Shown: one piece after another, positions 1-7,449 of the stretch
Position numbering within the stretch: position 1 is the first letter of the stretch
Layout: every line of letters begins with the position of its first letter
DNA from: Chloroflexota bacterium
GTDB lineage: Bacteria; Chloroflexota; Anaerolineae; Promineifilales; Promineifilaceae
DNA: 34,946 nucleotides
NCBI GenBank assembly: GCA_013112725.1
Contig: JABFFZ010000061.1
Span: 1-34,946, forward strand
Direction: 5' to 3'
Position numbers and translations under genes: made by a program
The notes under the pieces: generated by a model
Told to the model about the DNA's origin: nothing
Seen by the model: only the letters and a program-made list of their open reading frames with translations
Database searches by the model: none

Positions 1-126
1 GGTGACAATGTGAACATGAATGTGGAGTTGATCACCCCGGTGGCATTGGAAGAGGGCAGCCGTTTTGCCATTCGGGAAGGTGGCCTGACGGTTGGCGCTG
101 GTGTCATTACCAAGATTCTGGATTAA
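1..126 (+). CDS. tuf: Elongation factor Tu, C-terminal end (partial)
   Basis: The first 41 codons translate to the conserved end of EF-Tu domain 3, with the patterns ELITPVALEEGSRFAIREGG and TVGAGVITKILD before TAA. EF-Tu carries aminoacyl-tRNA to the ribosome as a GTP complex. The 5' part lies outside the window, so no GTPase motif can be checked. It sits 51 bp ahead of rpsJ, the usual tuf-rpsJ order at the head of bacterial S10 clusters. Confidence 0.95.
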   Translation, partial: GDNVNMNVELITPVALEEGSRFAIREGGLTVGAGVITKILD

Positions 127-177
127 CGATGTGTAGGGACGCTGTGAAAATCGGCGTCCCTCACTTTGAGGCAGCAT

Positions 178-486
178 ATGTCAAAACAAAGAATTCGTAT
201 TCGTTTGAAGGCTTACGATCATCGTGTTCTGGATCAATCGGCCAAGCGTATTGTGGGTACGGCCGAACGTACTGGTGCTCGTGTGGTAGGCCCGGTGCCC
301 TTGCCGACAAAGATTGAACGGTTTACGGTGCGACGCAGCACGTTTATTGATAAAGATTCTCATGAGCATTTTGAGATTCGTACTCACAAGCGGTTGATTG
401 ATGTGATCAATCCTGATTCGAAGACGATTGATACACTTATGCGGCTGAATTTACCAGCCGGTGTGGATATTGAGATTTCTATTTGA
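178..486 (+). CDS. rpsJ: 30S ribosomal protein S10
   Basis: The 102-residue product has the S10 signature: an RIRLKAYDH start, the GPVPLPTK loop and RLIDVINPDSKTIDTLMRL near the end. S10 sits in the head of the small subunit and, as NusE, also joins antitermination complexes in many bacteria. The ATG at 178 follows a TTTGAGG Shine-Dalgarno. An in-frame TTG at 166 would add four residues that the family lacks. It is the first complete gene of the ribosomal cluster. Confidence 0.97.
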   Translation: MSKQRIRIRLKAYDHRVLDQSAKRIVGTAERTGARVVGPVPLPTKIERFTVRRSTFIDKDSHEHFEIRTHKRLIDVINPDSKTIDTLMRLNLPAGVDIEISI

Positions 487-490
487 TGTC

Positions 491-560
491 TGAATAACTC
501 ATCTTTAGTGAAGTGAGTTGTCAGGATGATGCAGCGAATACCCGGTAGCTGACAGTCCTG
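491..560 (+). promoter_or_regulatory. Two adjacent hairpins in the rpsJ-rplC spacer
   Basis: AACTCA (496-501) pairs with TGAGTT (514-519), and an inner CTT/AAG extends the stem. Directly after it TGTCAG (519-524) pairs with CTGACA (549-554); the two stems share base 519. The rplC Shine-Dalgarno CTGGAGG follows. The structure could be a ribosomal-protein feedback site or only an mRNA processing or stability element. I recognise no known leader family here. Confidence 0.35.
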
Positions 561-569
561 GAGGTATAC

Positions 570-1238
570 ATGAAAGGTTTACTGGGAATTAAAATTGGCA
601 TGTCTCAGGTGTTTGATGAAGGTGGTCTGGTGACACCGGTTACTATCATTCAGGCGGGACCATGCTATGTGACACAGGTTAAGACGGAAGAGACAGACGG
701 TTACACGGCCGTTCAACTTGGATTTGGCGACACAAAAGAAAAACGTTTGTCCCAGGGAGAGCGCGGCCATTTAGGTCTGCTGAAAACGGACAAGACGCAT
801 CCTCGTCGTAAACGAAACAGTGATATTCCGGCGCTTAAACATTTGAAAGAATTTCGTACCAAAGAAGCCGAAGGGTACGAAGTGGGGCAGCAGCTTACCG
901 TTGAACAGTTTACGGTCGGTGAGCATGTTGATGTTACCGGCAAGACCAAAGGGCGTGGTTACACCGGCGTTGTCAAGCGTTGGGGTTTTGGTGGTGGTTC
1001 TACTACACACGGTCAATCTGACCGTTGGCGCGCCCCCGGTTCTATCGGCGGGACTTCCGGTACCGGGCATGTTTTTAAGGGTAAAAAGATGGCCGGCCGC
1101 AGCGGCGACGAACGCTATACCGCGCAAAACCTGGAAGTGATACGGGTTGACCCGGAGAGAAATTTGATTGCTGTCAAGGGCGCTATTCCCGGTGTAAAGG
1201 GTGGCCTGGTCATTATTCGTCAGGCGGCGAAGGGTTAG
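570..1238 (+). CDS. rplC: 50S ribosomal protein L3
   Basis: The 222-residue protein starts MKGLLGIKIGMSQVFDEGG, the typical L3 N-terminus. It carries the central VDVTGKTKGRGYTGVVKRW segment and the GGGSTTHGQSDRWRAPGSIG loop that reaches toward the peptidyl-transferase centre. L3 is an early 23S rRNA-binding assembly protein. Its length is normal for the family. The start is an ATG 6-7 bases after GGAGG. rplD begins 13 bp downstream. Confidence 0.97.
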   Translation: MKGLLGIKIGMSQVFDEGGLVTPVTIIQAGPCYVTQVKTEETDGYTAVQLGFGDTKEKRLSQGERGHLGLLKTDKTHPRRKRNSDIPALKHLKEFRTKEAEGYEVGQQLTVEQFTVGEHVDVTGKTKGRGYTGVVKRWGFGGGSTTHGQSDRWRAPGSIGGTSGTGHVFKGKKMAGRSGDERYTAQNLEVIRVDPERNLIAVKGAIPGVKGGLVIIRQAAKG

Positions 1239-1251
1239 TGGAGGCGTTGTG

Positions 1252-1977
1252 ATGAAAGTTCCTGTATATAACATGGCTGGAGAGGAAGTGAGCAGTGTGG
1301 AACTTCCGGCCAGTATCTTTGAAGCAGAGATTAATCGTGGTTTGATGCACCAGGCATTGGTGCGCCAACTGGCGAATGCGCGTTTAGGTACGCACAAGGC
1401 AAAAGGGCGCTCAGAAGTTAATCGCTCCACGGCCAAAATTTACCGGCAAAAGGGAACGGGTAATGCCCGCCACGGTAGCCGCCGCGCCCCCATTTTTGTG
1501 GGCGGTGGTGTGGCGCATGGCCCCAAGCCGCGCAAATATGTGAAAAATATGCCACGCAAGATGCGCCGGGCTGCCTTGCGGTCGGCGCTCAGCGTCAAAG
1601 CCAGCAATGGTGAAATTATAGTCGTGAACGAAGTCACGATGGATGCACCTAAGACTAAAGAGATGGTGGCTTTGATGAAGCGGCTATCGGTGGAGAACAA
1701 TGCTTTGCTGCTGCTGGCGGGTAAAGATGACAATGTGGAGAAATCGGTGCGCAATTTGCCTTCTGTTAAGGCGTTACCGGCCGGCTATCTGAATATCCGG
1801 GATCTGCTTGGTTACAACAAGATTGTTATGCCCTTGGCGGCTTTGGATGTTGTGACCAGTTTTCTGAGCCTGGAGGATGATCTGGATTTTGACTTTGACG
1901 ATGAGGACGAGGTGGAAGTCGAAGATGTGGCCGAAAGTGAAGCTGAGGTCCAGGATGCAGAAGGTGAGGAGGAATAA
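1252..1977 (+). CDS. rplD: 50S ribosomal protein L4 with an acidic C-terminal tail
   Basis: The 241-residue protein has the L4 core: VPVYNMAGEEV start, RSEVNRSTAKIYRQKGTGNAR with GSRRAPIFVGGGVAHGP, and the C-terminal NKIVMPLAALD. L4 binds 23S rRNA and its loop lines the exit tunnel. In enterobacteria it also represses its own operon. The ATG at 1252 is preceded by GTGGAGG. After the normal end of the fold there are about 35 residues made mostly of Asp, Glu and Val. Most bacterial L4 proteins are near 205 residues, so this tail is an extension with no known role. Confidence 0.96.
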   Translation: MKVPVYNMAGEEVSSVELPASIFEAEINRGLMHQALVRQLANARLGTHKAKGRSEVNRSTAKIYRQKGTGNARHGSRRAPIFVGGGVAHGPKPRKYVKNMPRKMRRAALRSALSVKASNGEIIVVNEVTMDAPKTKEMVALMKRLSVENNALLLLAGKDDNVEKSVRNLPSVKALPAGYLNIRDLLGYNKIVMPLAALDVVTSFLSLEDDLDFDFDDEDEVEVEDVAESEAEVQDAEGEEE

Positions 1978-1980
1978 ATC

Positions 1981-2280
1981 ATGCAATTACATTGGCGTGA
2001 CATTATTCGTCGGCCGGTGGTGACGGAAAAGAGCAACCGCAGCGCCGATTTTTATAACCAATATACCTTTGTGGTGGATGCACGCGCAAACAAACACATG
2101 ATCAAGCAGGCAATCGAACTGGCCTGGCCAAAAGTGACGGTGGATAAGGTGCGGGTGATGAATATGCCGGCCAAGCGTTCCCGCCGTTTACGGCGTGTCG
2201 CCGTGCGCAGACCGGGCTGGAAGAAGGCCATTGTGACGCTGATTCCTGGTGACACAATTGACCTGTTTGAAGGTGTGTAA
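1981..2280 (+). CDS. rplW: 50S ribosomal protein L23
   Basis: The 99-residue product matches L23: HWRDIIRRPVVTEKS at the start, YTFVVDARANKHMIKQAIE in the middle, and a basic loop rich in Arg. L23 sits at the tunnel exit and is the docking site for trigger factor and SRP. The ATG follows GAGGAGG located inside the end of rplD, with only 3 bp between the genes. Confidence 0.96.
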   Translation: MQLHWRDIIRRPVVTEKSNRSADFYNQYTFVVDARANKHMIKQAIELAWPKVTVDKVRVMNMPAKRSRRLRRVAVRRPGWKKAIVTLIPGDTIDLFEGV

Positions 2281-2306
2281 ATAGAGCAGGGATGAGGACT
2301 TTAGCG

Positions 2307-2330
2307 AACGGGGTGATGTTCCCGTTACGA
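2307..2330 (+). promoter_or_regulatory. Hairpin in the rplW-rplB spacer
   Basis: AACGGG pairs with CCCGTT across an eight-base loop in the 85-bp spacer. The stem is short and no T-tract follows, so it is not a terminator. It may be an mRNA structure separating rplW and rplB translation. Function is not assigned. Confidence 0.25.
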
Positions 2331-2365
2331 TTATAAGAGTCTAGCGCCCATCCTTGGAGGAAAGT

Positions 2366-3208
2366 ATGCCAATTAAATTATTTAAACCAACTTCTCCTGG
2401 CCGTCGTGATATGAGTGGTCAGACGTTTGAGGAGGTTACGCGCGTGGCGCCGGAGGCTTCGTTGACGCGAGGTCTGCGTAAGCGCGGCGGGCGTAATTTC
2501 CGGGGCAAAGTGACCATTCGTCATCGTGGTGGTGGACACAAGCGCCGTTTCCGCGAAATTGATTTTAAGCGGCGCGATAAATTTGGTGTCCCCGCGCAGG
2601 TGACAACGATTGAATATGACCCGAATCGTTCTGCCCGTATTGCTTTGCTGGTTTATGCTGATGGTGAAAAGCGGTACATGTTGGCGCCGTTAGGTGTGCG
2701 GGTGGGGGATAAGGTGATGAGTGGCCCAACGGCTGAAATTCGGCCGGGGAATGCGCTGCCTTTGCGCGATATTCCTTTGGGTACGATGATCCACAACATT
2801 GAATTGCAAGTGGGCCGGGGGGCGCAGTTGGTACGCTCGGCCGGTACGTCGGCGCAGTTACTTTCAAAAGATCATCCTCAATTTGCCTTGCTGCGTTTGC
2901 CTTCTGGCGAAGAGCGGTATGTGCCGAAGGATTGCCTGGCGACAATTGGGCAGGTGGGGAATGTGGAACATGGGAATGTGAAGTTAGGCAAGGCGGGCCG
3001 CAAGCGACATCTGGGCATTCGCCCGACGGTGCGCGGTACGGCTATGTCGCCACGTGACCATCCACATGGTGGTGGTGAGGGGCGTTCGCCCATTGGGATG
3101 GCCGGCCCCAAGACGCCTTGGGGACAACCGGCGCAGGGTCGGCGCACGCGCCATAATAAGGCGACGGATAAGTATATTTTCCGCCGTCGCTCCAAGAAGC
3201 GTCGGTAG
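2366..3208 (+). CDS. rplB: 50S ribosomal protein L2
   Basis: The 280-residue protein is full-length L2. It has KVTIRHRGGGHKRRFREIDF near the N-terminus, the SH3-like segment with EYDPNRSARIALLVYADGEK, and the PRDHPHGGGEGRSPIG motif near the C-terminus. The histidine in that last motif is linked to peptidyl-transferase activity. The ATG at 2366 sits behind TTGGAGGAAAG. An upstream in-frame start at 2354 would lie inside the Shine-Dalgarno region and is rejected. Confidence 0.97.
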   Translation: MPIKLFKPTSPGRRDMSGQTFEEVTRVAPEASLTRGLRKRGGRNFRGKVTIRHRGGGHKRRFREIDFKRRDKFGVPAQVTTIEYDPNRSARIALLVYADGEKRYMLAPLGVRVGDKVMSGPTAEIRPGNALPLRDIPLGTMIHNIELQVGRGAQLVRSAGTSAQLLSKDHPQFALLRLPSGEERYVPKDCLATIGQVGNVEHGNVKLGKAGRKRHLGIRPTVRGTAMSPRDHPHGGGEGRSPIGMAGPKTPWGQPAQGRRTRHNKATDKYIFRRRSKKRR

Positions 3209-3221
3209 GAGGTGAACTAAC

Positions 3222-3503
3222 ATGGGACGTTCATTAAAGAAAGGGCCATTTATTAGCCCAAAACTGCTGCGTAAGGTGGAAAAATTGAATGAAGCGAAGC
3301 AGCGTCAGGTGATCCGGACGTGGTCGCGGGCCAGCACAATTTTCCCGCAGATGGTGGGGCATACGATTGCTGTGTATGACGGCCGTCGCCATATCCCCAT
3401 TTACGTCACAGAAAACATGGTCGGCCACAAGTTGGGTGAGTTTGCCCCCACACGGACGTATCGTGGACATGTGAGCAAAGCTGAAAAGAAGGGGCGGCGG
3501 TAA
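3222..3503 (+). CDS. rpsS: 30S ribosomal protein S19
   Basis: The 93-residue protein begins MGRSLKKGPFI and contains TWSRASTIFPQMVGHTIAVY and HKLGEFAPTRTYRGH, the S19 hallmarks. S19 binds the 16S rRNA head with S13. A strong AGGAGGTGA at 3207-3215 overlaps the rplB stop codon and fixes the ATG. Confidence 0.97.
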   Translation: MGRSLKKGPFISPKLLRKVEKLNEAKQRQVIRTWSRASTIFPQMVGHTIAVYDGRRHIPIYVTENMVGHKLGEFAPTRTYRGHVSKAEKKGRR

Positions 3504-3505
3504 TC

Positions 3506-3883
3506 ATGGCAGAAGCATTTGAAATTACGGCAAAGTTGAGTCATTTACAAATCTCGCCGCGCAAAGTACGGTTGGTGGTGAATGCGGTACGTGGCAAAGA
3601 TGCCCAAGAAGCAATGAGTGCGTTGCAATTCATGCCCCAACGCGCCGCTAAGCCGGTGTATAAGCTGATTCAGTCAGCGGTGGCAAATGCGGAACAAAAT
3701 TATGGTCTGGATGCGGATGAATTGATTATCAGCCGTATCTTTGCTGACGAAGGGCCGCGCCGCCGTAAAGGGCGTTATGGCGGTCGTTTCGCTGGCCGTG
3801 GCCGTTTTCGGCCGCAGGTGCATCGCTCCTCTCATGTTACCGTTGTTCTGACGGAACGTGAGATAGTGGATTATGGTGGCTAG
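3506..3883 (+). CDS. rplV: 50S ribosomal protein L22
   Basis: The 125-residue protein has the L22 features ISPRKVRLVVNAVRGKDAQEA and the beta-hairpin tip region GPRRRKGRYGGRFAGRGRFRPQ, ending SSHVTVVLTERE. The hairpin lines the exit tunnel and is where macrolide resistance changes arise in other species. It starts 2 bp after rpsS. Its stop codon TAG lies inside a heptamer repeat array (3875-3900). Confidence 0.96.
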   Translation: MAEAFEITAKLSHLQISPRKVRLVVNAVRGKDAQEAMSALQFMPQRAAKPVYKLIQSAVANAEQNYGLDADELIISRIFADEGPRRRKGRYGGRFAGRGRFRPQVHRSSHVTVVLTEREIVDYGG

Positions 3884-3934
3884 TGGCTAGTCGCTGGCGG
3901 CAGAGGTTTTACTTACCAGCCACCAGCAACCAGC
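3875..3934 (+). repeat. Heptamer array with facing inverted array, rplV-rpsC spacer
   Basis: GTGGCTA is repeated and then degenerates to GTCGCTG (3875-3900). An inverted counterpart of CCAGC-type units lies at 3916-3934. The arms match at about 15 of 19 positions and can form a hairpin. The rplV stop codon is part of the first array. This belongs to the family of short tandem arrays seen at gene ends across the window. Confidence 0.7.
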
Positions 3935-3947
3935 ATGGAGGCATAAA

Positions 3948-4622
3948 TTGGGACGCAAAGTACATCCAATTGGGTTTAGATTGAAGACAATTCGGGATTG
4001 GAATACGCGCTGGTTTGCCGAAGGTCAGCAGTATACCAACCGGTTGCACGAAGATTTCAAAATTCGGGAATTCATTAAAAAGGAAATGCCGAAAGCGGGC
4101 ATCTCTTTAATTGAGATTGAACGGGCGCCAAAACAGGTGCAGGTGACGATTCATACGGCCCGGCCCGGTATTGTCATTGGGCGCAAGGGCACGGCCGTGA
4201 AAGATTTACGTGGCGCGCTGAAGGATTTAACCGGCAAGACGGTGCGGGTTGAAGTGGAAGAGATTACCCAGCCCGATACCAACGCCCAGTTGATCGCCGA
4301 AAATATCGCCGGGCAACTGGAACGGCGTATTGCTCACAGCCGGGCTATGAAAAAAGCAGCACAACAAGCCATGCGCCAGGGCGCTGAAGGTGTGCGCATT
4401 GAAGTGAGCGGCCGTTTGGGTGGTTCGGAAATGGCGCGCAAAGAGAAGTTGTGGGACGGCCGTGTGCCCCGTAATACCCTGCGCGCTGATCTCGACTATG
4501 GCTTCTCTGAAGCACTGACCACTTACGGCATTATTGGCGTCAAGGTCTGGGTCTATAAGGGTGAAATTTTGCCCCGTAAAAGTCAGATCCCTGAAGTCAT
4601 GGATGTATACATCTCCGAATAA
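3948..4622 (+). CDS. rpsC: 30S ribosomal protein S3
   Basis: The 224-residue product begins with the family-typical GRKVHPIGFRL, includes the KH-domain GxxG region as IVIGRKGTAVKDLRGAL, and ends KSQIPEVMDVYISE. S3 is on the small-subunit head at the mRNA entry. The start is TTG at 3948, placed by GGAGG seven bases upstream and by family alignment. No ATG fits. Confidence 0.96.
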   Translation: MGRKVHPIGFRLKTIRDWNTRWFAEGQQYTNRLHEDFKIREFIKKEMPKAGISLIEIERAPKQVQVTIHTARPGIVIGRKGTAVKDLRGALKDLTGKTVRVEVEEITQPDTNAQLIAENIAGQLERRIAHSRAMKKAAQQAMRQGAEGVRIEVSGRLGGSEMARKEKLWDGRVPRNTLRADLDYGFSEALTTYGIIGVKVWVYKGEILPRKSQIPEVMDVYISE

Positions 4623-4675
4623 AGATCAAACTGGTGGGTATCTGTTTCGCAGCTACTCGCTATGGAGAAGAAGCT

Positions 4676-5092
4676 ATGTTAATGCCAAAACGTACCAAGT
4701 ATCGCAAGCAATTTCGCGGTCGAACCACAGGTATGGCAAAAGGCGGTACGGAATTACAAAATGGTGAGGTTGGCTTACAGGCTCTGGAACCCGGTTGGAT
4801 TACCAGCCGCCAGATTGAAGCCATCCGCCGGGTGGTTGTGCGCCATAATAAGCGGCGCGGTAAATACTGGATTCGTATCTTCCCGGACAAACCAGTTACC
4901 GCTAAACCCGCCGAAACGCGCATGGGTAAAGGGAAAGGCTCGGTAGACCATTATGTGGCCGTTGTCAAACCAGGCCGTATCCTGTTTGAGATTGCCGGTG
5001 TGCCTGAAGTTCAGGCCCGCGAAGCGCTGTTGCTTGCCAGCTACAAACTACCTATTAAGACCCAAATCGTATCACGGGAGGATCGGTTGTAA
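4676..5092 (+). CDS. rplP: 50S ribosomal protein L16
   Basis: The 138-residue protein has the L16 start MLMPKRTKYRKQFRGRTTGM, the ITSRQIEAIRRVVVRHNKRRGKYWIRIFPDKPVT core and the METRMGKGKG-like loop (AETRMGKGKGSVDHYVAVV). L16 helps position tRNA in the A and P sites. The ATG at 4676 is eight bases after GGAG. A second ATG two codons on is possible. The last base of its stop codon overlaps the first base of the rpmC ATG. Confidence 0.96.
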   Translation: MLMPKRTKYRKQFRGRTTGMAKGGTELQNGEVGLQALEPGWITSRQIEAIRRVVVRHNKRRGKYWIRIFPDKPVTAKPAETRMGKGKGSVDHYVAVVKPGRILFEIAGVPEVQAREALLLASYKLPIKTQIVSREDRL

Positions 5093-5511
5093 TGGCAAAT
5101 ATCGTTGAACTTCGCAGCATGAGCGAAGAGAAATTAGAGAAGATGTTGGAAGACGCCCGCGAAGAGTTGTTTAACCTGCGTTTCCGCCGTGCATCCGGGC
5201 AGCTTGAAGATTACTCTCGCTTAAAAGTGGCGCGCCGGGAAATTGCCCAACTCGAGACTGTGCTGCACATGCGCAGCCTGGCTGTGCAGGCGGCGGCGAC
5301 CGAGCCAGAGATTGCCAATGCTTTGCGTGGGCAAGAGTGGCAGGCTGCGGCCCACTTTGATTACGAGGCCAGCGCCTGGCAGGTGGAATTTACCGCTGCC
5401 AACAAAAACGTGGCCTCTGCCGTGGTAGACCTGAACAAAAAACGGCCGCGTAACAAAAAAGAAGCTGAGGTGAAAGGTCAGCCCCGGCTTGTTACCAGCT
5501 ATAAACTATAA
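5092..5511 (+). CDS. rpmC: 50S ribosomal protein L29, extended form
   Basis: Residues 1-68 are ordinary L29: an antiparallel two-helix protein with MSEEKLEKMLEDAREELFNLRFRRASGQLED and an Arg-rich second helix (YSRLKVARREIAQLETVL). L29 sits by L23 at the tunnel exit. The open reading frame then continues for about 70 residues, containing QEWQAAAHFDYEASAWQVEF and a basic end (NKKRPRNKKEAEVKG). L29 proteins are normally 60-75 residues. The extension ends 21 bp before rpsQ and is not a fused S17. I do not recognise it. Confidence 0.92.
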   Translation: MANIVELRSMSEEKLEKMLEDAREELFNLRFRRASGQLEDYSRLKVARREIAQLETVLHMRSLAVQAAATEPEIANALRGQEWQAAAHFDYEASAWQVEFTAANKNVASAVVDLNKKRPRNKKEAEVKGQPRLVTSYKL

Positions 5512-5532
5512 AGTGGCGGGGTAGGTGTAAAG

Positions 5533-5784
5533 ATGAGAGAACAACGCAAACGTCTACAAGGTGTCGTAACCAGCGACAAGATGGACAAAACCGTCATTGT
5601 GAAGGTAACAACGGTCAAACGGCACCCCATGTATGGAAAAGTGCTGCACCTGGATAAAAAATTCAAGGCGCATGACGAAAAGAACGAATGCCGCATTGGT
5701 GATCGTGTGGAAATTATTGAATCCCAGCCGATTAGCCGCGAAAAGCGGTGGGCTGTGGTCTCCATTTTGGAACGCGCAGAATAA
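5533..5784 (+). CDS. rpsQ: 30S ribosomal protein S17
   Basis: The 83-residue OB-fold protein shows RKRLQGVVTSDKMDKTVIV, RHPMYGKVLHLDKKFKAHDE and RVEIIESQPISREKRWAVV, all S17 hallmarks. S17 is a primary 16S rRNA-binding protein. The ATG follows GTAGGTG by a normal spacing. Confidence 0.96.
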   Translation: MREQRKRLQGVVTSDKMDKTVIVKVTTVKRHPMYGKVLHLDKKFKAHDEKNECRIGDRVEIIESQPISREKRWAVVSILERAE

Positions 5785-5796
5785 GGCAGGTGGATC

Positions 5797-6168
5797 ATGA
5801 TTCAAAAAGAAAGCCGACTCAATGTGGCCGATAATTCTGGCGCCCGCGAATTGCTGGTGATTCAGGTGATGGGTGGTTCCATACGCCGCTATGGTAGTGT
5901 GGGCGATATTGTCACCGCCACTGTGAAAAAAGCGACGCCAAATTCAAATGTGAAAAAAGGGACGGTTGTCAAAGCGGTCATTGTGCGTACTGCCAAAGAG
6001 TATAAGCGGGATGATGGCACCTATATTCGCTTTGATGACAATGCGGCCGTAATTATTGATCCCACCAGTAAAAACCCGGTAGGGACCCGTATTTTTGGCC
6101 CTGTGGCTCGTGAATTACGGCAGGCCGGATTTAGCCGTATCCTGTCTTTAGCGCCGGAGGTGCTTTAG
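5797..6168 (+). CDS. rplN: 50S ribosomal protein L14
   Basis: The 123-residue protein begins MIQKESRLNVADNSGARELLVI and carries GDIVTATVKKATPNSNVKKG and IRFDDNAAVIID, typical of L14. L14 contacts L19 and helix 44 at the subunit interface. The length is normal. The next gene starts 2 bp after the stop, with its Shine-Dalgarno CGGAGGTG inside the last codons of rplN. Confidence 0.97.
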   Translation: MIQKESRLNVADNSGARELLVIQVMGGSIRRYGSVGDIVTATVKKATPNSNVKKGTVVKAVIVRTAKEYKRDDGTYIRFDDNAAVIIDPTSKNPVGTRIFGPVARELRQAGFSRILSLAPEVL

Positions 6169-6170
6169 CC

Positions 6171-6494
6171 ATGCGTATTAAAGTTGGTGATCAAGTAGAA
6201 GTCATTGCTGGTAATGACAAGGGCATTCGCGGTACCGTGCAGCGCGTGATTCCCGGGAAAAATCGGGTGGTTGTTTCTGGCGTTAATCTGGTCAAGAAAC
6301 ACCAAAAACCCCGGCCAACCGGTGGTCGTACACAAGCACAAGGTGGCATTATTGAATTTGAGGCGCCTGTAGATGTCTCCAATGTGATGCTGGTTTGCCC
6401 GCATACCGGTGAGCCGACCCGTGTGGGTATTCGGCGTGATGAAGAAGGTCATCGTGTCCGCTTTTCTAAGAAAAGCGGTAAAGATATTGACTAA
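6171..6494 (+). CDS. rplX: 50S ribosomal protein L24
   Basis: The 107-residue KOW-domain protein begins MRIKVGDQVEVIAGNDKGIRG and includes NLVKKHQKPRP and GGIIEFEAPVDVSNVMLVCP. L24 starts large-subunit assembly by binding the 5' end of 23S rRNA. The ATG and length fit the family. Confidence 0.96.
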   Translation: MRIKVGDQVEVIAGNDKGIRGTVQRVIPGKNRVVVSGVNLVKKHQKPRPTGGRTQAQGGIIEFEAPVDVSNVMLVCPHTGEPTRVGIRRDEEGHRVRFSKKSGKDID

Positions 6495-6514
6495 GTGGTT
6501 ATTTGTTAGAGGCG

Positions 6515-6563
6515 AGCCAGGAAGCCTGAGTACGGCTGCGTAGGGCAAGCGATTGGCCTGGCT
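6515..6563 (+). promoter_or_regulatory. Stem in the rplX-rplE spacer
   Basis: AGCCAGG (515-521 within the 6500 block) pairs with CCTGGCT (6557-6563) around a 35-base loop that could fold further. The 103-bp spacer is long for this cluster and ends with the rplE Shine-Dalgarno CGGAGG. It may be an mRNA control element. No known motif is recognised. Confidence 0.25.
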
Positions 6564-6597
6564 GTATGCTATCCTGCCACTCAACTCGGAGGTAAAT

Positions 6598-7146
6598 GTG
6601 TTAACACCATTAAAAGAGCAGTACCAAAATGATGTGGTACCGGCGTTAATGAATGAATTTGGCTATAAAAGCGTGATGCAAGCGCCACGTATTACGAAGG
6701 TGGTGGTGAATGTAGGTTTGGGCGAGGCATTGGATAATGCTAAAGCCATTGAATTTGCCACGAATGATATTACGCTTATTACGGGCCAGAAGCCGATCGT
6801 AACAAAAGCGAAGAACTCGATTGCCGGGTTTAAGCTGCGTGAAGGTCGGGCTATTGGCGTGAAGGTGACGCTGCGTGGTGACCGGATGTGGATGTTTTTG
6901 ACCCGGTTGATTCACCTGGCGTTGCCTCGTGTACGTGATTTTCAGGGTGTATCGCCGGATGCGTTTGACGGCCGTGGCAATTACACTCTTGGTTTGCGCG
7001 AACAGTTGATTTTCCCGGAAATCAACTACGACAAAATTGACAAATTGCGGGGCATGGAAGTGAGCATTGTGACCACCGCTAAGACCGATGAAGAAGGTCG
7101 CCAGTTGTTAGCGTTATTAGGCATGCCCTTCCAACGGGACATGTAA
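6598..7146 (+). CDS. rplE: 50S ribosomal protein L5
   Basis: The 182-residue protein starts with GTG at 6598, set by CGGAGG just upstream and by the family start (M)LTPLKEQYQNDVVPALMNEF. It contains KVVVNVGLGEA, TGQKPIVTKAKNSIAGFKLREG, and the C-terminal GMEVSIVTTAKTDEEGRQLLALLGMPF. L5 binds 5S rRNA and contacts P-site tRNA. The longer frame upstream (to 6553) reads spacer sequence and is rejected. Confidence 0.96.
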   Translation: MLTPLKEQYQNDVVPALMNEFGYKSVMQAPRITKVVVNVGLGEALDNAKAIEFATNDITLITGQKPIVTKAKNSIAGFKLREGRAIGVKVTLRGDRMWMFLTRLIHLALPRVRDFQGVSPDAFDGRGNYTLGLREQLIFPEINYDKIDKLRGMEVSIVTTAKTDEEGRQLLALLGMPFQRDM

Positions 7147-7148
7147 AA

Positions 7149-7194
7149 GGTAATTGAGTAATTGAGTAATTGAGTAATAACCCAATTACTCAAT
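7149..7194 (+). repeat. Octamer array and hairpin after rplE
   Basis: Three tandem copies of TAATTGAG (7151-7174) follow the rplE stop after four bases. ATTGAGTAAT (7169-7178) pairs perfectly with ATTACTCAAT (7185-7194) around AACCCA. There is no T-tract, so a terminator inside the ribosomal operon is unlikely. It is a member of the gene-end tandem array family. Confidence 0.75.
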
Positions 7195-7256
7195 GGTAAT
7201 TTAATGTCTGTAAGTAAGGGAAATCATACACCTTATACTGCGGGCAGGAGTGAAAG

Positions 7257-7439
7257 ATGGCAAAGAAATCCATGGTAGCGCGGGAAACACGCCGCAAGTA
7301 TCGGATACGGGTACGGAATCGTTGTTATTTGTGTGGCCGTCCACGGGGATACATTCGCCGCTTTGGGCTGTGCCGTATTTGTTTCCGTGAGCAGGCGCTG
7401 AAGGGTAATGTCCCTGGCGTGGTGAAATCGAGCTGGTAG
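7257..7439 (+). CDS. rpsZ: 30S ribosomal protein S14, zinc-binding type Z
   Basis: The 60-residue protein has two CxxC pairs, CYLCGRPRGYIRRFGLCRICF, which bind zinc in the short C+ form of S14. The end KSSW is characteristic. S14 is a late-assembly protein of the small-subunit head. The ATG follows CAGGAGTGA. The cell evidently uses the zinc-dependent form here; no zinc-free paralogue is in the window. Confidence 0.96.
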   Translation: MAKKSMVARETRRKYRIRVRNRCYLCGRPRGYIRRFGLCRICFREQALKGNVPGVVKSSW

Positions 7440-7449
7440 GAGGTGCATT

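Noticed and set aside
771..1436. 221-residue minus-strand open frame opposite rplC and rplD
   Set aside because: It lies wholly opposite two certain ribosomal genes and has no recognisable domain or ribosome-binding site.
7149..7194. Internal terminator after rplE
   Set aside because: The stem is AT-rich and has no T-tract, and the operon continues with closely packed genes.
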